From: Methanomassiliicoccaceae archaeon
GTDB taxonomy: Archaea; Thermoplasmatota; Thermoplasmata; Methanomassiliicoccales; Methanomethylophilaceae
NCBI GenBank assembly: GCA_009778275.1
Contig: WRKC01000046.1
Coordinates: 1-5,840 of the forward strand
Direction: 5' to 3'
Length of the DNA: 5,840 bases
Shown: positions 1 to 5,840 of the stretch, piece after piece
How the letters are laid out: every line of letters begins with the position of its first letter
Numbering within the stretch: position 1 is the first letter of the stretch
Notes under the pieces: generated by a model
What the model was told of the DNA's origin: nothing
The model's database searches: none
Seen by the model: only the letters and a program-made list of their open reading frames with translations
Translations under genes and position numbers: made by a program

Positions 1-1416
1 GCAGAGAAGCACGACAGAGACAAGACGACCGTCTTTGAGATATTCATGGATGTGCTTTCCATCGAATTCGAGGAACACGAATACGATGAGATAGAGATAA
101 CAGAAGAGGACGAGCTCAGGATCATAGAGATGTCCAGGGACCCGAGGCTGTTCGATAACATCGTGTCCTCGATATCCCCCACCATCCACGGGATGGGGGA
201 GGTCAAGAGCGCCATAGCCCTGCAGCTGTTCGGCGGATGCAACAAAGAGATGGACGACGGCACCGTGATAAGAGGGGACATGCACGTGCTTCTCGTGGGA
301 GACCCGGGAGTCGCAAAGTCCCAGATATTGAGGTACATGAGCACGCTCGCCCCCAGGGGGATATACGCATCGGGCAAGTCCGCATCCGCTGCGGGCCTGA
401 CGGCCGCAGCGGTGAAGGACGAGTTCGGGGATGGGAGATGGACGCTCGAGGCGGGCGCGCTCGTTCTCGCCGATAAGGGATTGGCCTGCATTGACGAGCT
501 GGACAAGATGACCCCTCAGGACCGTTCCTCCCTGCACGAAGCGATGGAGTCACAGAGGATATCGGTGGCAAAGGCAGGCATAACCGCGACCCTCCAATGC
601 AGATGCTCGCTTCTCGCAGCGGCTAACCCGAAATTCGGGAGGTTCGATACGGTCGGCCTGTCGATAACCAGCCAGATAGATCTCCCTCCGGCCCTGATGT
701 CCCGTTTCGATCTGATATTCGTGCTGACCGATAAACCGGATGCGGCCGCGGACAGGGAACTTACGGCGCACATCCTGAACGTCCACAGAAGAGGGCAGGC
801 CAGACAGATAAGGGACGATACGCCGCTGGTCGTAGGTGTCGACATCAAGAAGATAAAGGAAGAGACGCAGACCGTAAAGCCGGTCTATGAGCAGGACATG
901 CTCAGGAAATATGTGGCGTATTCCAAACGCATCGTGCCGGTGATGACGGAAGAGGCCATGGAGATGATCAAGGTCAACTATCTCTCGATAAGGGCCATGG
1001 GGGCGGGGGAGAACGATTCAGTCCCCATAACCGCAAGGCAGCTGGAGGCATATGTAAGGCTGTCCGAGGCATCGGCGAGAATGAGGCTGAGCCGCGTCGT
1101 CGAGGGCGAGGATGCGGCAAGAGCGGTAAGGCTGGTGGAGTATTATCTCGACAAGATACTGGCCCCGGACGGGGGGCAGTGGGACATCGATAACCTGTCG
1201 GCGGATTACACGAAGAAGGACCGCAACGATCTGACAATATTGCTGGACATCTTCAACAAGCACAGCACCACTGACGGGCTGTCGGAGGATGAGGTGGTCA
1301 ATTATGCCCTCAGCGACGGATTGTCCGAAAGCAAGACCCGAAAGCTACTGAATAAAATGGTGGAGGACAGCACACTATTCTGTCCTCCTCCCGGCGGCAG
1401 ATACAAGAGGACATGA
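1..1416 (+). CDS. mcm: Replicative DNA helicase MCM, 3' part (5' end outside window)
   Basis: This is the hexameric AAA+ helicase that unwinds DNA at archaeal replication forks. The frame is open from base 1, so the gene is cut by the window edge. About 471 codons are visible, and roughly 200 or more N-terminal residues (the OB-fold and zinc-binding DNA-binding region) should lie upstream. The visible part starts in the linker before the ATPase. Walker A GDPGVAKS is at 298-321, Walker B LACIDELDKM at 481-510, the pre-sensor-1 hairpin SVAKAGI just after it, and sensor 1 AAANP at 616-630. The arginine finger SRFD is at 700-711, and a sensor-2-like arginine lies in ARMRLS. Residues from about base 1219 form the C-terminal winged-helix domain. 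The P-loop, where archaeal MCM inteins often sit, is uninterrupted. The stop lies one base before the DUF424 start, so the two are probably cotranscribed. The family call is firm. Confidence 0.97.
   Translation, partial: AEKHDRDKTTVFEIFMDVLSIEFEEHEYDEIEITEEDELRIIEMSRDPRLFDNIVSSISPTIHGMGEVKSAIALQLFGGCNKEMDDGTVIRGDMHVLLVGDPGVAKSQILRYMSTLAPRGIYASGKSASAAGLTAAAVKDEFGDGRWTLEAGALVLADKGLACIDELDKMTPQDRSSLHEAMESQRISVAKAGITATLQCRCSLLAAANPKFGRFDTVGLSITSQIDLPPALMSRFDLIFVLTDKPDAAADRELTAHILNVHRRGQARQIRDDTPLVVGVDIKKIKEETQTVKPVYEQDMLRKYVAYSKRIVPVMTEEAMEMIKVNYLSIRAMGAGENDSVPITARQLEAYVRLSEASARMRLSRVVEGEDAARAVRLVEYYLDKILAPDGGQWDIDNLSADYTKKDRNDLTILLDIFNKHSTTDGLSEDEVVNYALSDGLSESKTRKLLNKMVEDSTLFCPPPGGRYKRT
1407..1410 (+). 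promoter_or_regulatory. Shine-Dalgarno-like site for the DUF424 gene
   Basis: GAGG lies seven bases before the ATG at 1418, inside the end of mcm, and can pair with the CCUC core of the archaeal 16S rRNA 3' end. It supports the ATG at 1418 over the out-of-frame ATG at 1413. It also contrasts with the transcript-opening genes in this window, which lack such a site. Confidence 0.6.
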
Positions 1417-1417
1417 A

Positions 1418-1711
1418 ATGATACTCTGCAAGATACACGTTCACGATAACGAGAGGATATTGGCCGCCTGTGACCAGGAGATCCTGGGTATGACATTCAG
1501 AGGCGACGGCGTCAAGATAAAAGTGTCAGAGATCTTCTACGGAGGGGAACCGATATCCGAGGACGCATTCGTCGAAAGGACGAGATCGGTCACGATAATG
1601 AACCTGGTCGGCAACCGCGTCGTCAGCAGGGCGGTGAAAGAGGGTCTTGTCTCCGAAGAGAGCGTTATGGTCATCGGAGAGGTGAAGCACGCCCAGGTTG
1701 TGATATTGTGA
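1418..1711 (+). CDS. DUF424 family archaeal protein, function unknown
   Basis: This small 97-residue protein matches the archaea-restricted DUF424 family as I remember it. It has an early MILCKIH strand, then DQEILGMTFR, the EIFYGGE segment, the NLVGNRVV stretch and a C-terminal EVKHAQVVIL that resembles the family's usual HAQ ending. No biochemical function is established that I know of. It has no signal peptide, membrane helix or cysteine cluster, so it should be a soluble cytoplasmic protein. The ATG at 1418 lies one base after the mcm stop, with a GAGG Shine-Dalgarno-like site at 1407-1410, seven bases upstream. Its 3' end overlaps the nmd3 start by four bases. This tight packing between a replication gene and a ribosome-maturation gene suggests coordinated expression. 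A role in translation or ribosome assembly is inference from position only. Confidence 0.9.
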   Translation: MILCKIHVHDNERILAACDQEILGMTFRGDGVKIKVSEIFYGGEPISEDAFVERTRSVTIMNLVGNRVVSRAVKEGLVSEESVMVIGEVKHAQVVIL

Positions 1712-2736
1712 ATTTCTGCGTGAAGTGCGGGAAAGAGACCGAGCACACGACCGACGGTCTCTGTGCGGATTGTCTTCTCAGCGGAAAGAAACTGACGTTC
1801 CTTCCGCACCATGTCGATCTGAAAGTATGCGCCAACTGCGGGGACATAGGGCACGGGGAGACATGGGTGACGAAAGACATCCTGGAAGCGATCGGGGAAG
1901 CGGCGGAGGGTTCCCTTGACACCGCCGTCAAAGGGGTGAAGATAGTCAGCACCCGGACATCGTCGGTCGAGCAGGAGCCGTACACGCACATGGTCGTGGT
2001 CGATTCGGTGCTTGACATCAACGGACACACGGCGGAAGATTCCGTCTCGACGATCGTAAGGGTCAAGAACACGGTCTGTAAAAGATGCTCAAGGCAGCTC
2101 GGCAACTACTACGAGGCGATACTGCAGATAAGAGCGGGAAAAGATACTCCCAAAAGGACGATGCGAGAGGCGCTGAACAGGGTCGAGAACCTTGTCGACA
2201 CACAGTCCCTCACCAACAGACAGCTATTTATCACAAAAACAGAGGAGGTTCAGGGCGGGACCGATGTTTACCTTTCATCGATATCCTTAGGGAAAACGGT
2301 AGCGAAGGATCTCGCCGATGCCTACTGCGCCGAAACGAAGGAGGCCGCAAAACTCACAGGGATGACCGAGGACGGCCAGGAGATGTACAGAGTGACGTAT
2401 CTGGTACGGCTTCCCGACTTCCATGTCGGCGACGTGATATCCTTTGAGGGGAAGCACTTCAAGCTGACAAGGGTATCAGGTACCGGCGCCAAGGTCATCG
2501 ACCTCATGAATTTCAAAGAAAGGGCCGTCAAACGCTCAGATATGCCGACATTCAAGGTGCATGAGAGGTCGGGAGACCTGAAAGAGGCTGTGGTCGTGAG
2601 CAGAGGGGAGAAGGAGATCCAGGTGCTGAACCCGTCCAACTATTCCACGGTGGACGTGAACGTCCCGGAAGGTGCCGAGATAGGCGACACGGTAAAGGTG
2701 ACGGAGATAGACGACACCCTTTATTACGTGCCGTGA
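1708..2736 (+). CDS. nmd3: Nmd3, 60S-type ribosomal subunit maturation factor
   Basis: Archaeal homologue of eukaryotic Nmd3, which binds the large ribosomal subunit during late assembly; in eukaryotes it is also the nuclear export adaptor. The protein is 342 residues, a usual archaeal length, without the eukaryotic C-terminal shuttling region. Zinc-binding CxxC pairs are visible at C4/C7, C19/C22 and C41/C44, followed by a TWV segment; a further pair is at C124/C127 in VCKRC. The C-terminal half has beta-rich segments such as GDVISFEGKHFKLTRV that suit the SH3/OB-like modules of the family. The start is GTG at 1708, overlapping the DUF424 stop as GTGA. It fits because the first zinc cysteine is residue 4, and there is no in-frame ATG, GTG or TTG just upstream. 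A strong GGAGAGGTGA (1675-1684) sits 23 bases away, too far to position the ribosome normally. A weaker GGTTGTGAT (1696-1704) is close, so translation is probably coupled to DUF424. The function in archaea is inferred from homology. Confidence 0.95.
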   Translation: MNFCVKCGKETEHTTDGLCADCLLSGKKLTFLPHHVDLKVCANCGDIGHGETWVTKDILEAIGEAAEGSLDTAVKGVKIVSTRTSSVEQEPYTHMVVVDSVLDINGHTAEDSVSTIVRVKNTVCKRCSRQLGNYYEAILQIRAGKDTPKRTMREALNRVENLVDTQSLTNRQLFITKTEEVQGGTDVYLSSISLGKTVAKDLADAYCAETKEAAKLTGMTEDGQEMYRVTYLVRLPDFHVGDVISFEGKHFKLTRVSGTGAKVIDLMNFKERAVKRSDMPTFKVHERSGDLKEAVVVSRGEKEIQVLNPSNYSTVDVNVPEGAEIGDTVKVTEIDDTLYYVP

Positions 2737-2741
2737 GTGCA

Positions 2742-2749
2742 TTTTTAAT
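2742..2749 (+). promoter_or_regulatory. TATA-like box for the fumA-fumB transcript
   Basis: TTTTTAAT lies in the 35-base gap after nmd3 and is centred 26-27 bases before the ATG at 2772. That is the usual distance from an archaeal TATA box to the transcription start, so the mRNA probably begins at or next to the ATG (leaderless). The only purine-rich stretch nearby, GGGGA at 2766-2770, is one base from the ATG and too close to act as a Shine-Dalgarno site. The T5 run could also serve as a transcript-ending T tract for the upstream operon. Confidence 0.6.
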
Positions 2750-2771
2750 CATTTACTGCGATAAAGGGGAC

Positions 2772-3641
2772 ATGATAAAACTGCCGGAACCCATCGACCA
2801 GGTAGTGGCGAATCTTCTGAAGGCTGCCAATACGAAACTCCCGCCGGACATAGGCTGGGCAATGGAGGCCGCCGCCGGCTGGGAATCGGATCCTACGGCG
2901 AGGACGCAGCTCGGGGCGATAATGGACAACGTGAAGAAGGCAGAGGTCCTTGGCCGTCCCATGTGCCAGGATACGGGCATCCCGACTTTCTTCGTGAGAG
3001 GGAGGTTCGACGCCTCCATCCGCGGCGAGATAATCAAAGGATTGATAAGAGCGACCGAAACGGTCCCTTTGAGACCCAATACGGTGGACCCTCTGACCAG
3101 AAAGAACGCCGGGGACAACCTCGGGAAAGGTATGCCCCCCATCCACTATCTCCCCACAGATGATGATTTCGTGGAGATAGCAGTTCTGATCAAAGGGGCG
3201 GGGTCGGAGAACATGACCCGGCTGGCGATGCTGAACCCGTCTGACGGGATCGAGGGGGTCAAGAGGTTCGTCGTCGACTCGGTCCTGGAGGCGGGCGGAA
3301 GGCCGTGCCCGCCGGGCGTGATAGGTATAGGTATCGGAGGGACGGCGGAAGACTGCGTGGCGATGTCGAAAGAAGCGCTGATGATCCCTCTGGACACGGA
3401 GAACGGCGATCCCATGCTGAAAGAGCTCGAGGAGGAACTGTTCATCAAACTGAATGGGAGCGGGCTCGGCCCGATGGGGCTGGGAGGGGCCACCACATCC
3501 CTCGGGGTCAGGATCAAGACGGCATACTGCCACACGGCGAGTCTTCCGGTAGCGGTCAGCATTGGGTGCTGGGCGACGAGGAGGGCGGTCGCGCGCATAA
3601 CGGGAACGGCAGTCGAGTACGGCCAGGGGGCGGACCGATGA
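2772..3641 (+). CDS. fumA: Fumarate hydratase class I, alpha subunit (FumA/TtdA type)
   Basis: This is the iron-sulfur half of a two-subunit class I fumarase, which interconverts fumarate and (S)-malate in the partial citric acid cycle. The product is 289 residues from the ATG at 2772, close to the archaeal alpha-subunit length of about 280-290. The three likely [4Fe-4S] ligands are C65 in MCQDTG, C179 in PCPPG and C266 in GCWATRR. The glycine-rich GIGIGGTAED and the GLGPMGLGG and HTASLPVAV segments are also typical. A GTG at 2733 overlaps the nmd3 stop in frame and would add 13 residues. I prefer 2772 because the TATA-like box sits at the leaderless distance and the family normally begins close to this helix (VVANLLKAA, then LPPD). 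The stop overlaps the beta-subunit start as ATGA. L(+)-tartrate dehydratase has the same fold and cannot be fully excluded, but fumarase is the usual archaeal activity. Confidence 0.94.
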   Translation: MIKLPEPIDQVVANLLKAANTKLPPDIGWAMEAAAGWESDPTARTQLGAIMDNVKKAEVLGRPMCQDTGIPTFFVRGRFDASIRGEIIKGLIRATETVPLRPNTVDPLTRKNAGDNLGKGMPPIHYLPTDDDFVEIAVLIKGAGSENMTRLAMLNPSDGIEGVKRFVVDSVLEAGGRPCPPGVIGIGIGGTAEDCVAMSKEALMIPLDTENGDPMLKELEEELFIKLNGSGLGPMGLGGATTSLGVRIKTAYCHTASLPVAVSIGCWATRRAVARITGTAVEYGQGADR

Positions 3642-4198
3642 TCGAGCTGAGGGCCCCCCTCACGGAGAAGGCCGTCAGGGGACTGAAGATCGGCGATACT
3701 GTGTATCTCACGGGGGATGCGATCACGGGGAGGGACGAGATGCATATGAGAGCGGTCGAGTGCTCTCGTCAAGGAAAGGCGGTTCCCGAGGGGCTTGTCG
3801 GTTCGGTCTTGTACCACTCCGGGCCGATAGTTATCAAAGACGGAGATAAATGGAAAGCAGTGGCCGCCGGCCCGACCACCAGTGCAAGGATGGACTCGCT
3901 TGAGCCGGAGATGATAAGAAGGTTCGGAATAAGGGCGATCATCGGTAAAGGGGGGATGTCGAAAGAAACGGGTGATGCGATGCGGGAGGCCGGCTGCGTT
4001 TACCTCGCCGCAGTGGGCGGCACGGCGGTCTCGCTTGCGGAATCGATCGTTGAGGTGATCGGGGTCGAGTGGGAGGACCTGGGTATGGCGGAGGCCATGT
4101 GGAGATTCAGGTTGGATAAGATGGGTCCGCTGATCGTTGCAATGGATGCGGGAGGCGGCAGCCTTTACGAGAACGTAAGATCAAGGCTCGTCAGATGA
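3638..4198 (+). CDS. fumB: Fumarate hydratase class I, beta subunit (FumB/TtdB type)
   Basis: This is the second subunit of the two-part class I fumarase, equivalent to the C-terminal domain of single-chain bacterial FumA. It is 186 residues, normal for the separate beta subunit. Visible family signatures are the N-terminal LTEKAVRGLKIGDTVYLTGDAITGRDEMH, here given as positions 3659-3745, where the arginine and histidine belong to the active-site region. GPTTSARMD follows at residues 78-86 and GKGGM at 103-107. The frame stays open far upstream inside fumA, but the ATG at 3638, overlapping the fumA stop as ATGA, matches where family members begin. A GGGGG run at 3626-3630 may help initiation, and coupling to fumA translation is likely, giving equal amounts of both subunits. 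Its last 18 bases overlap the convergent membrane-protein gene. Confidence 0.94.
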   Translation: MIELRAPLTEKAVRGLKIGDTVYLTGDAITGRDEMHMRAVECSRQGKAVPEGLVGSVLYHSGPIVIKDGDKWKAVAAGPTTSARMDSLEPEMIRRFGIRAIIGKGGMSKETGDAMREAGCVYLAAVGGTAVSLAESIVEVIGVEWEDLGMAEAMWRFRLDKMGPLIVAMDAGGGSLYENVRSRLVR

Positions 4199-5059
4199 CT
4201 CTTCCGAATCGTAGTCCTCGGCGCTGTCGTCGACTATCTCGAGGCTGTTGGGCCTTCTCATGCGTTCGCTCTGGAACCATGCGGCGACCGCCAGCATGAT
4301 GCTTAATATCACTCCGATCAGCATCAGGATATGGGCTGCATCCAAGCCGAGATATTTCTTCAGTTCATTCTTCTCCAATGTGACGTTGACGGTGCTCGGG
4401 TTCTCGGACACGGTCACGGAATAGGCATCGCTCTTATTGAAGCCCTGACAGCCGACCGTGAGCGTATATGTTCCGGTGGGGCATTTTATCTGATATCTCC
4501 CGCTGTCGTCCGAACGCACCGAGTCTGGGTATTTAACTCCGGCTTCCGTCGGGGCAAGCGAGATCACGGCGTTCTTTATGGGACCCGATTCGGATGACAC
4601 GATACCGTTGACGATCCCGTCGAAAGCGACCATTATTGCGCATTGCATATTCTCAACCGGACCGGTAATGGTGTAAGTGCGGGTAGCATTGTCATATGCG
4701 GCCTTCGAAAGGTCGAGGTTAAGATAATTCGAATTATTCGAATCGCTCGGGAAAGATGTGTTCGGGCAGGTTACAAACTTATGACCCGAGCAAGTGAAGG
4801 ATATCATAAGATCCGTGTTGATCGCAACCCCGACTCTGAAGTGACCCTCTGCATCTGTCACGCCATATTGCGTGATGAGGGTGTTCTTCTCCACAATGGT
4901 AACGATCACCCCCTCCAGGGCTACCCTGTTGGTATCTGCTACATGCCCCTCGATATAATACTTTGAGACCGTGGTTTCATCCGCATTCACGGGCGAAGCC
5001 GACAGCGTCAGCGCAAGTAATGCGACCGCGAACAATGCCAGCAGGAGCCTCTTCCTCAT
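4181..5059 (-). CDS. Secreted, membrane-anchored protein with two carboxypeptidase-regulatory-like domains
   Basis: I do not recognise a named family. The 292-residue product starts with a clear signal peptide: MRKR, then a leucine/alanine core, with likely cleavage after VNA at residue 26. Two beta-sandwich repeats follow, at about 34-117 and 149-227. Each has the carboxypeptidase-regulatory or Ig-like pattern of a G-x-V strand, an A/G-V-I-V/S strand, and a D-x-x-G-x-[FY] turn (DAEGHFRV at 69-76, DDSGRYQI at 184-191). One membrane helix (about 243-262) is followed by RMRR and an acidic tail rich in D, E and S, presumably cytoplasmic. Five N-glycosylation sequons lie at residues 100, 108, 124, 208 and 225. 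No protease, sortase-like or PGF-CTERM motif is visible. Such domains often serve in adhesion or cell-envelope proteins, which is inference here. The start has a TATA-like box at the leaderless distance. The gene ends inside fumB. Confidence 0.85.
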   Translation of the reverse strand: MRKRLLLALFAVALLALTLSASPVNADETTVSKYYIEGHVADTNRVALEGVIVTIVEKNTLITQYGVTDAEGHFRVGVAINTDLMISFTCSGHKFVTCPNTSFPSDSNNSNYLNLDLSKAAYDNATRTYTITGPVENMQCAIMVAFDGIVNGIVSSESGPIKNAVISLAPTEAGVKYPDSVRSDDSGRYQIKCPTGTYTLTVGCQGFNKSDAYSVTVSENPSTVNVTLEKNELKKYLGLDAAHILMLIGVILSIMLAVAAWFQSERMRRPNSLEIVDDSAEDYDSEESSDEP

Positions 5060-5080
5060 CGCATTCCAATGGATGACCGC

Positions 5081-5096
5081 ATTTAATATCTTTTGC
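5081..5096 (-). promoter_or_regulatory. BRE/TATA-like promoter of the membrane-anchored protein gene
   Basis: Read on the minus strand, the A-rich GCAAAAG (5096-5090) resembles a BRE and runs directly into ATATTAAAT (5089-5081), a good TATA-like box. The box centre (5085) is 26 bases from the A of the start codon at 5059, which predicts a transcript beginning at the ATG. No Shine-Dalgarno-like site precedes the ATG, in agreement with a leaderless message. Confidence 0.65.
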
Positions 5097-5228
5097 AGTC
5101 AGGAACGGCATGACGAAAGGAACAGGCATCGCAGAAAAAGGGAGCACGCCTTCTCCGTTCTCTTATTTTTCTTTCGCTGGGAGACAGCCGCCGAAACCCT
5201 ACTGAAAGGCGAATAATGTGCGCATACT

Positions 5229-5236
5229 CTAAATAT
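5229..5236 (+). promoter_or_regulatory. TATA-like box of the Lhr-type helicase gene
   Basis: CTAAATAT is centred near 5232-5233, about 30 bases before the ATG at 5263. The expected transcription start is near 5259, giving a leader of a few bases or none. There is no Shine-Dalgarno-like sequence between 5237 and 5262, which supports leaderless or near-leaderless translation. No clear BRE is visible upstream. Confidence 0.55.
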
Positions 5237-5262
5237 CCCTTGATTCTAATGGTAAAAGATTC

Positions 5263-5840
5263 ATGATGAGGGCATTGGAAAAGGCTGATAGAACACACTC
5301 TATGGAAGAGGTAATGGCACTGATGGAGCCGCTTATAGCGACGTGGTTCCGGGAAAGGTTCGATATACTTACTGAACCTCAGGCAAAAGCCATACCTGCG
5401 ATACACCAGAGAAAGAACGTGCTGGTATCCTCGCCCACCGGCTCCGGTAAAACTCTTACAGCTTTCACAAGCATCATCAACGAACTCACGAAGTACGCCG
5501 CCGAGGGGAAGCTGGAGGAAAGGATCTATTGCATCTACATCTCGCCGCTGAAAGCACTGGCCAACGACGTGAACCGCAATCTCAACACGCCGCTGGCGGA
5601 GATGAGGGAGGTCGCCGCCATCCACGGCATGAACGTGCCCGGCATCAAAGTGGCGGTAAGGTCCGGGGACACGCCTCAGAGCGAAAGGCAGAAGATGGTG
5701 AGGCATCCGCCGCACATACTCATCACGACACCGGAATCGCTAGCCCTGATCCTGGCGGCCCCGAAGTTCAAGGAGAACCTGAAAAAGGTGGAATGGGTGA
5801 TCCTCGACGAGATACACGATATATGCGACTCAAAGAGGGG
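5263..5840 (+). CDS. lhr: Lhr-family ATP-dependent superfamily 2 helicase, N-terminal part (3' end outside window)
   Basis: The frame is open to the window end, giving 192 complete codons of what should be a protein of roughly 850-950 residues in archaea. Superfamily 2 helicase motifs appear in order. A Q-like motif LTEPQAKAIP is near residues 36-45, Walker A SPTGSGKT at 57-64, and motif Ia as ISPLKALANDV. The Lhr-typical VRSGDTPQSERQKM and PPHILITTPESLALIL follow, then motif II DEIH at 182-185 in ILDEIHDICDSKRG. The TPQSER and DEIH-x6-KRG combination points to Lhr rather than to Hel308 or Ski2-like helicases. Lhr proteins act in DNA repair or RNA-DNA processing. Two adjacent in-frame ATGs (5263 and 5266) open the gene. 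I chose the first from the TATA spacing; an ATG at 5302 is a less likely alternative. The in-frame TAA at 5230-5232 limits any extension. Confidence 0.94.
   Translation, partial: MMRALEKADRTHSMEEVMALMEPLIATWFRERFDILTEPQAKAIPAIHQRKNVLVSSPTGSGKTLTAFTSIINELTKYAAEGKLEERIYCIYISPLKALANDVNRNLNTPLAEMREVAAIHGMNVPGIKVAVRSGDTPQSERQKMVRHPPHILITTPESLALILAAPKFKENLKKVEWVILDEIHDICDSKR

Noticed and set aside
2745..3533. Long minus-strand open frame (262 codons) opposite fumA
   Set aside because: It lies fully antisense to a well-supported enzyme gene. Its residues are rich in R, H and P, as expected from the complement of GC-biased codons, and no family pattern is visible.
3305..3637. Upstream extension of the fumB frame inside fumA
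   Set aside because: The extension translates into a low-complexity R/G/H/E-rich sequence. Family members begin at the ATG at 3638, and that ATG overlaps the fumA stop in the usual ATGA manner.
4726..4743. Adjacent palindromes AATTCGAATT and ATTCGAAT
   Set aside because: They fall inside the membrane-protein gene, where they encode an S/N-rich stretch (SNNSN). Repeated Asn and Ser codons explain them, and there is no promoter nearby for an operator to control.
5141..5174. Weak hairpin (GGAG...CTCC) followed by a T-rich run, possible terminator
   Set aside because: The stem is only four base pairs with an eight-base loop, and no plus-strand gene is known to end there. It would matter only if the 31-codon ORF or an RNA proves to be transcribed.
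5110..5205. C/D-box small RNA, from ATGACGA and a CTGA
   Set aside because: The first box does not match RUGAUGA and the spacing of about 90 bases is longer than typical archaeal C/D RNAs. No internal C'/D' pair is evident.
5083..5715. Minus-strand open frame of 210 codons opposite the start of lhr
   Set aside because: It covers the helicase motifs on the other strand and the divergent spacer. Its composition (R, H, C, F rich) has no recognisable domain or promoter.
1..5840. Mobile elements, CRISPR repeats, tRNA or rRNA genes, or a defence-type gene cluster
   Set aside because: I saw no transposase, integrase, direct repeat array, tRNA-like cloverleaf or rRNA sequence on either strand. The genes present are mostly conserved archaeal housekeeping genes.

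Overview
The window looks like a core-genome segment of an archaeon. It carries a replicative MCM helicase, the archaea-specific DUF424 protein, Nmd3 (shared by archaea and eukaryotes), a two-subunit class I fumarate hydratase, a secreted and membrane-anchored protein, and the start of an Lhr-type helicase. Base composition is moderately GC-rich by eye (not counted), with frequent ATA, AGG and AGA codons. Genes that open a transcript have an archaeal TATA-like box about 26-30 bases before the ATG and no usable Shine-Dalgarno site. This fits leaderless transcription as known from Thermoplasmata and several other archaea. A Thermoplasmatota or Methanomassiliicoccales-like host is my best guess, from gene style rather than any search.

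Bases 1-2736 hold three tightly packed plus-strand genes: the 3' two-thirds of mcm, a DUF424 gene one base later, and nmd3, which overlaps the DUF424 stop by four bases (GTGA). They almost certainly share a transcript, joining DNA replication to 60S-type ribosome maturation. After a 35-base gap with a T-rich TATA-like box come fumA and fumB (2772-4198). These overlap by ATGA and encode the two subunits of an oxygen-sensitive [4Fe-4S] fumarase that interconverts fumarate and malate.

A minus-strand gene (4181-5059) faces fumB tail to tail and overlaps its last 18 bases. It encodes an uncharacterised protein with a signal peptide, two carboxypeptidase-regulatory-like beta-sandwich domains, one C-terminal membrane helix and an acidic cytoplasmic tail. 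A 203-base divergent intergenic region (5060-5262) holds its promoter and that of the Lhr-family helicase gene, which runs off the right edge.

I see no mobile element, CRISPR array, tRNA, rRNA or defence island, and no convincing new multi-gene system. The points most worth a second look are the DUF424 gene between mcm and nmd3, the regular TATA-to-ATG geometry, the uncharacterised surface protein and its convergent overlap with fumB, and a possible 31-codon ORF in the divergent spacer.
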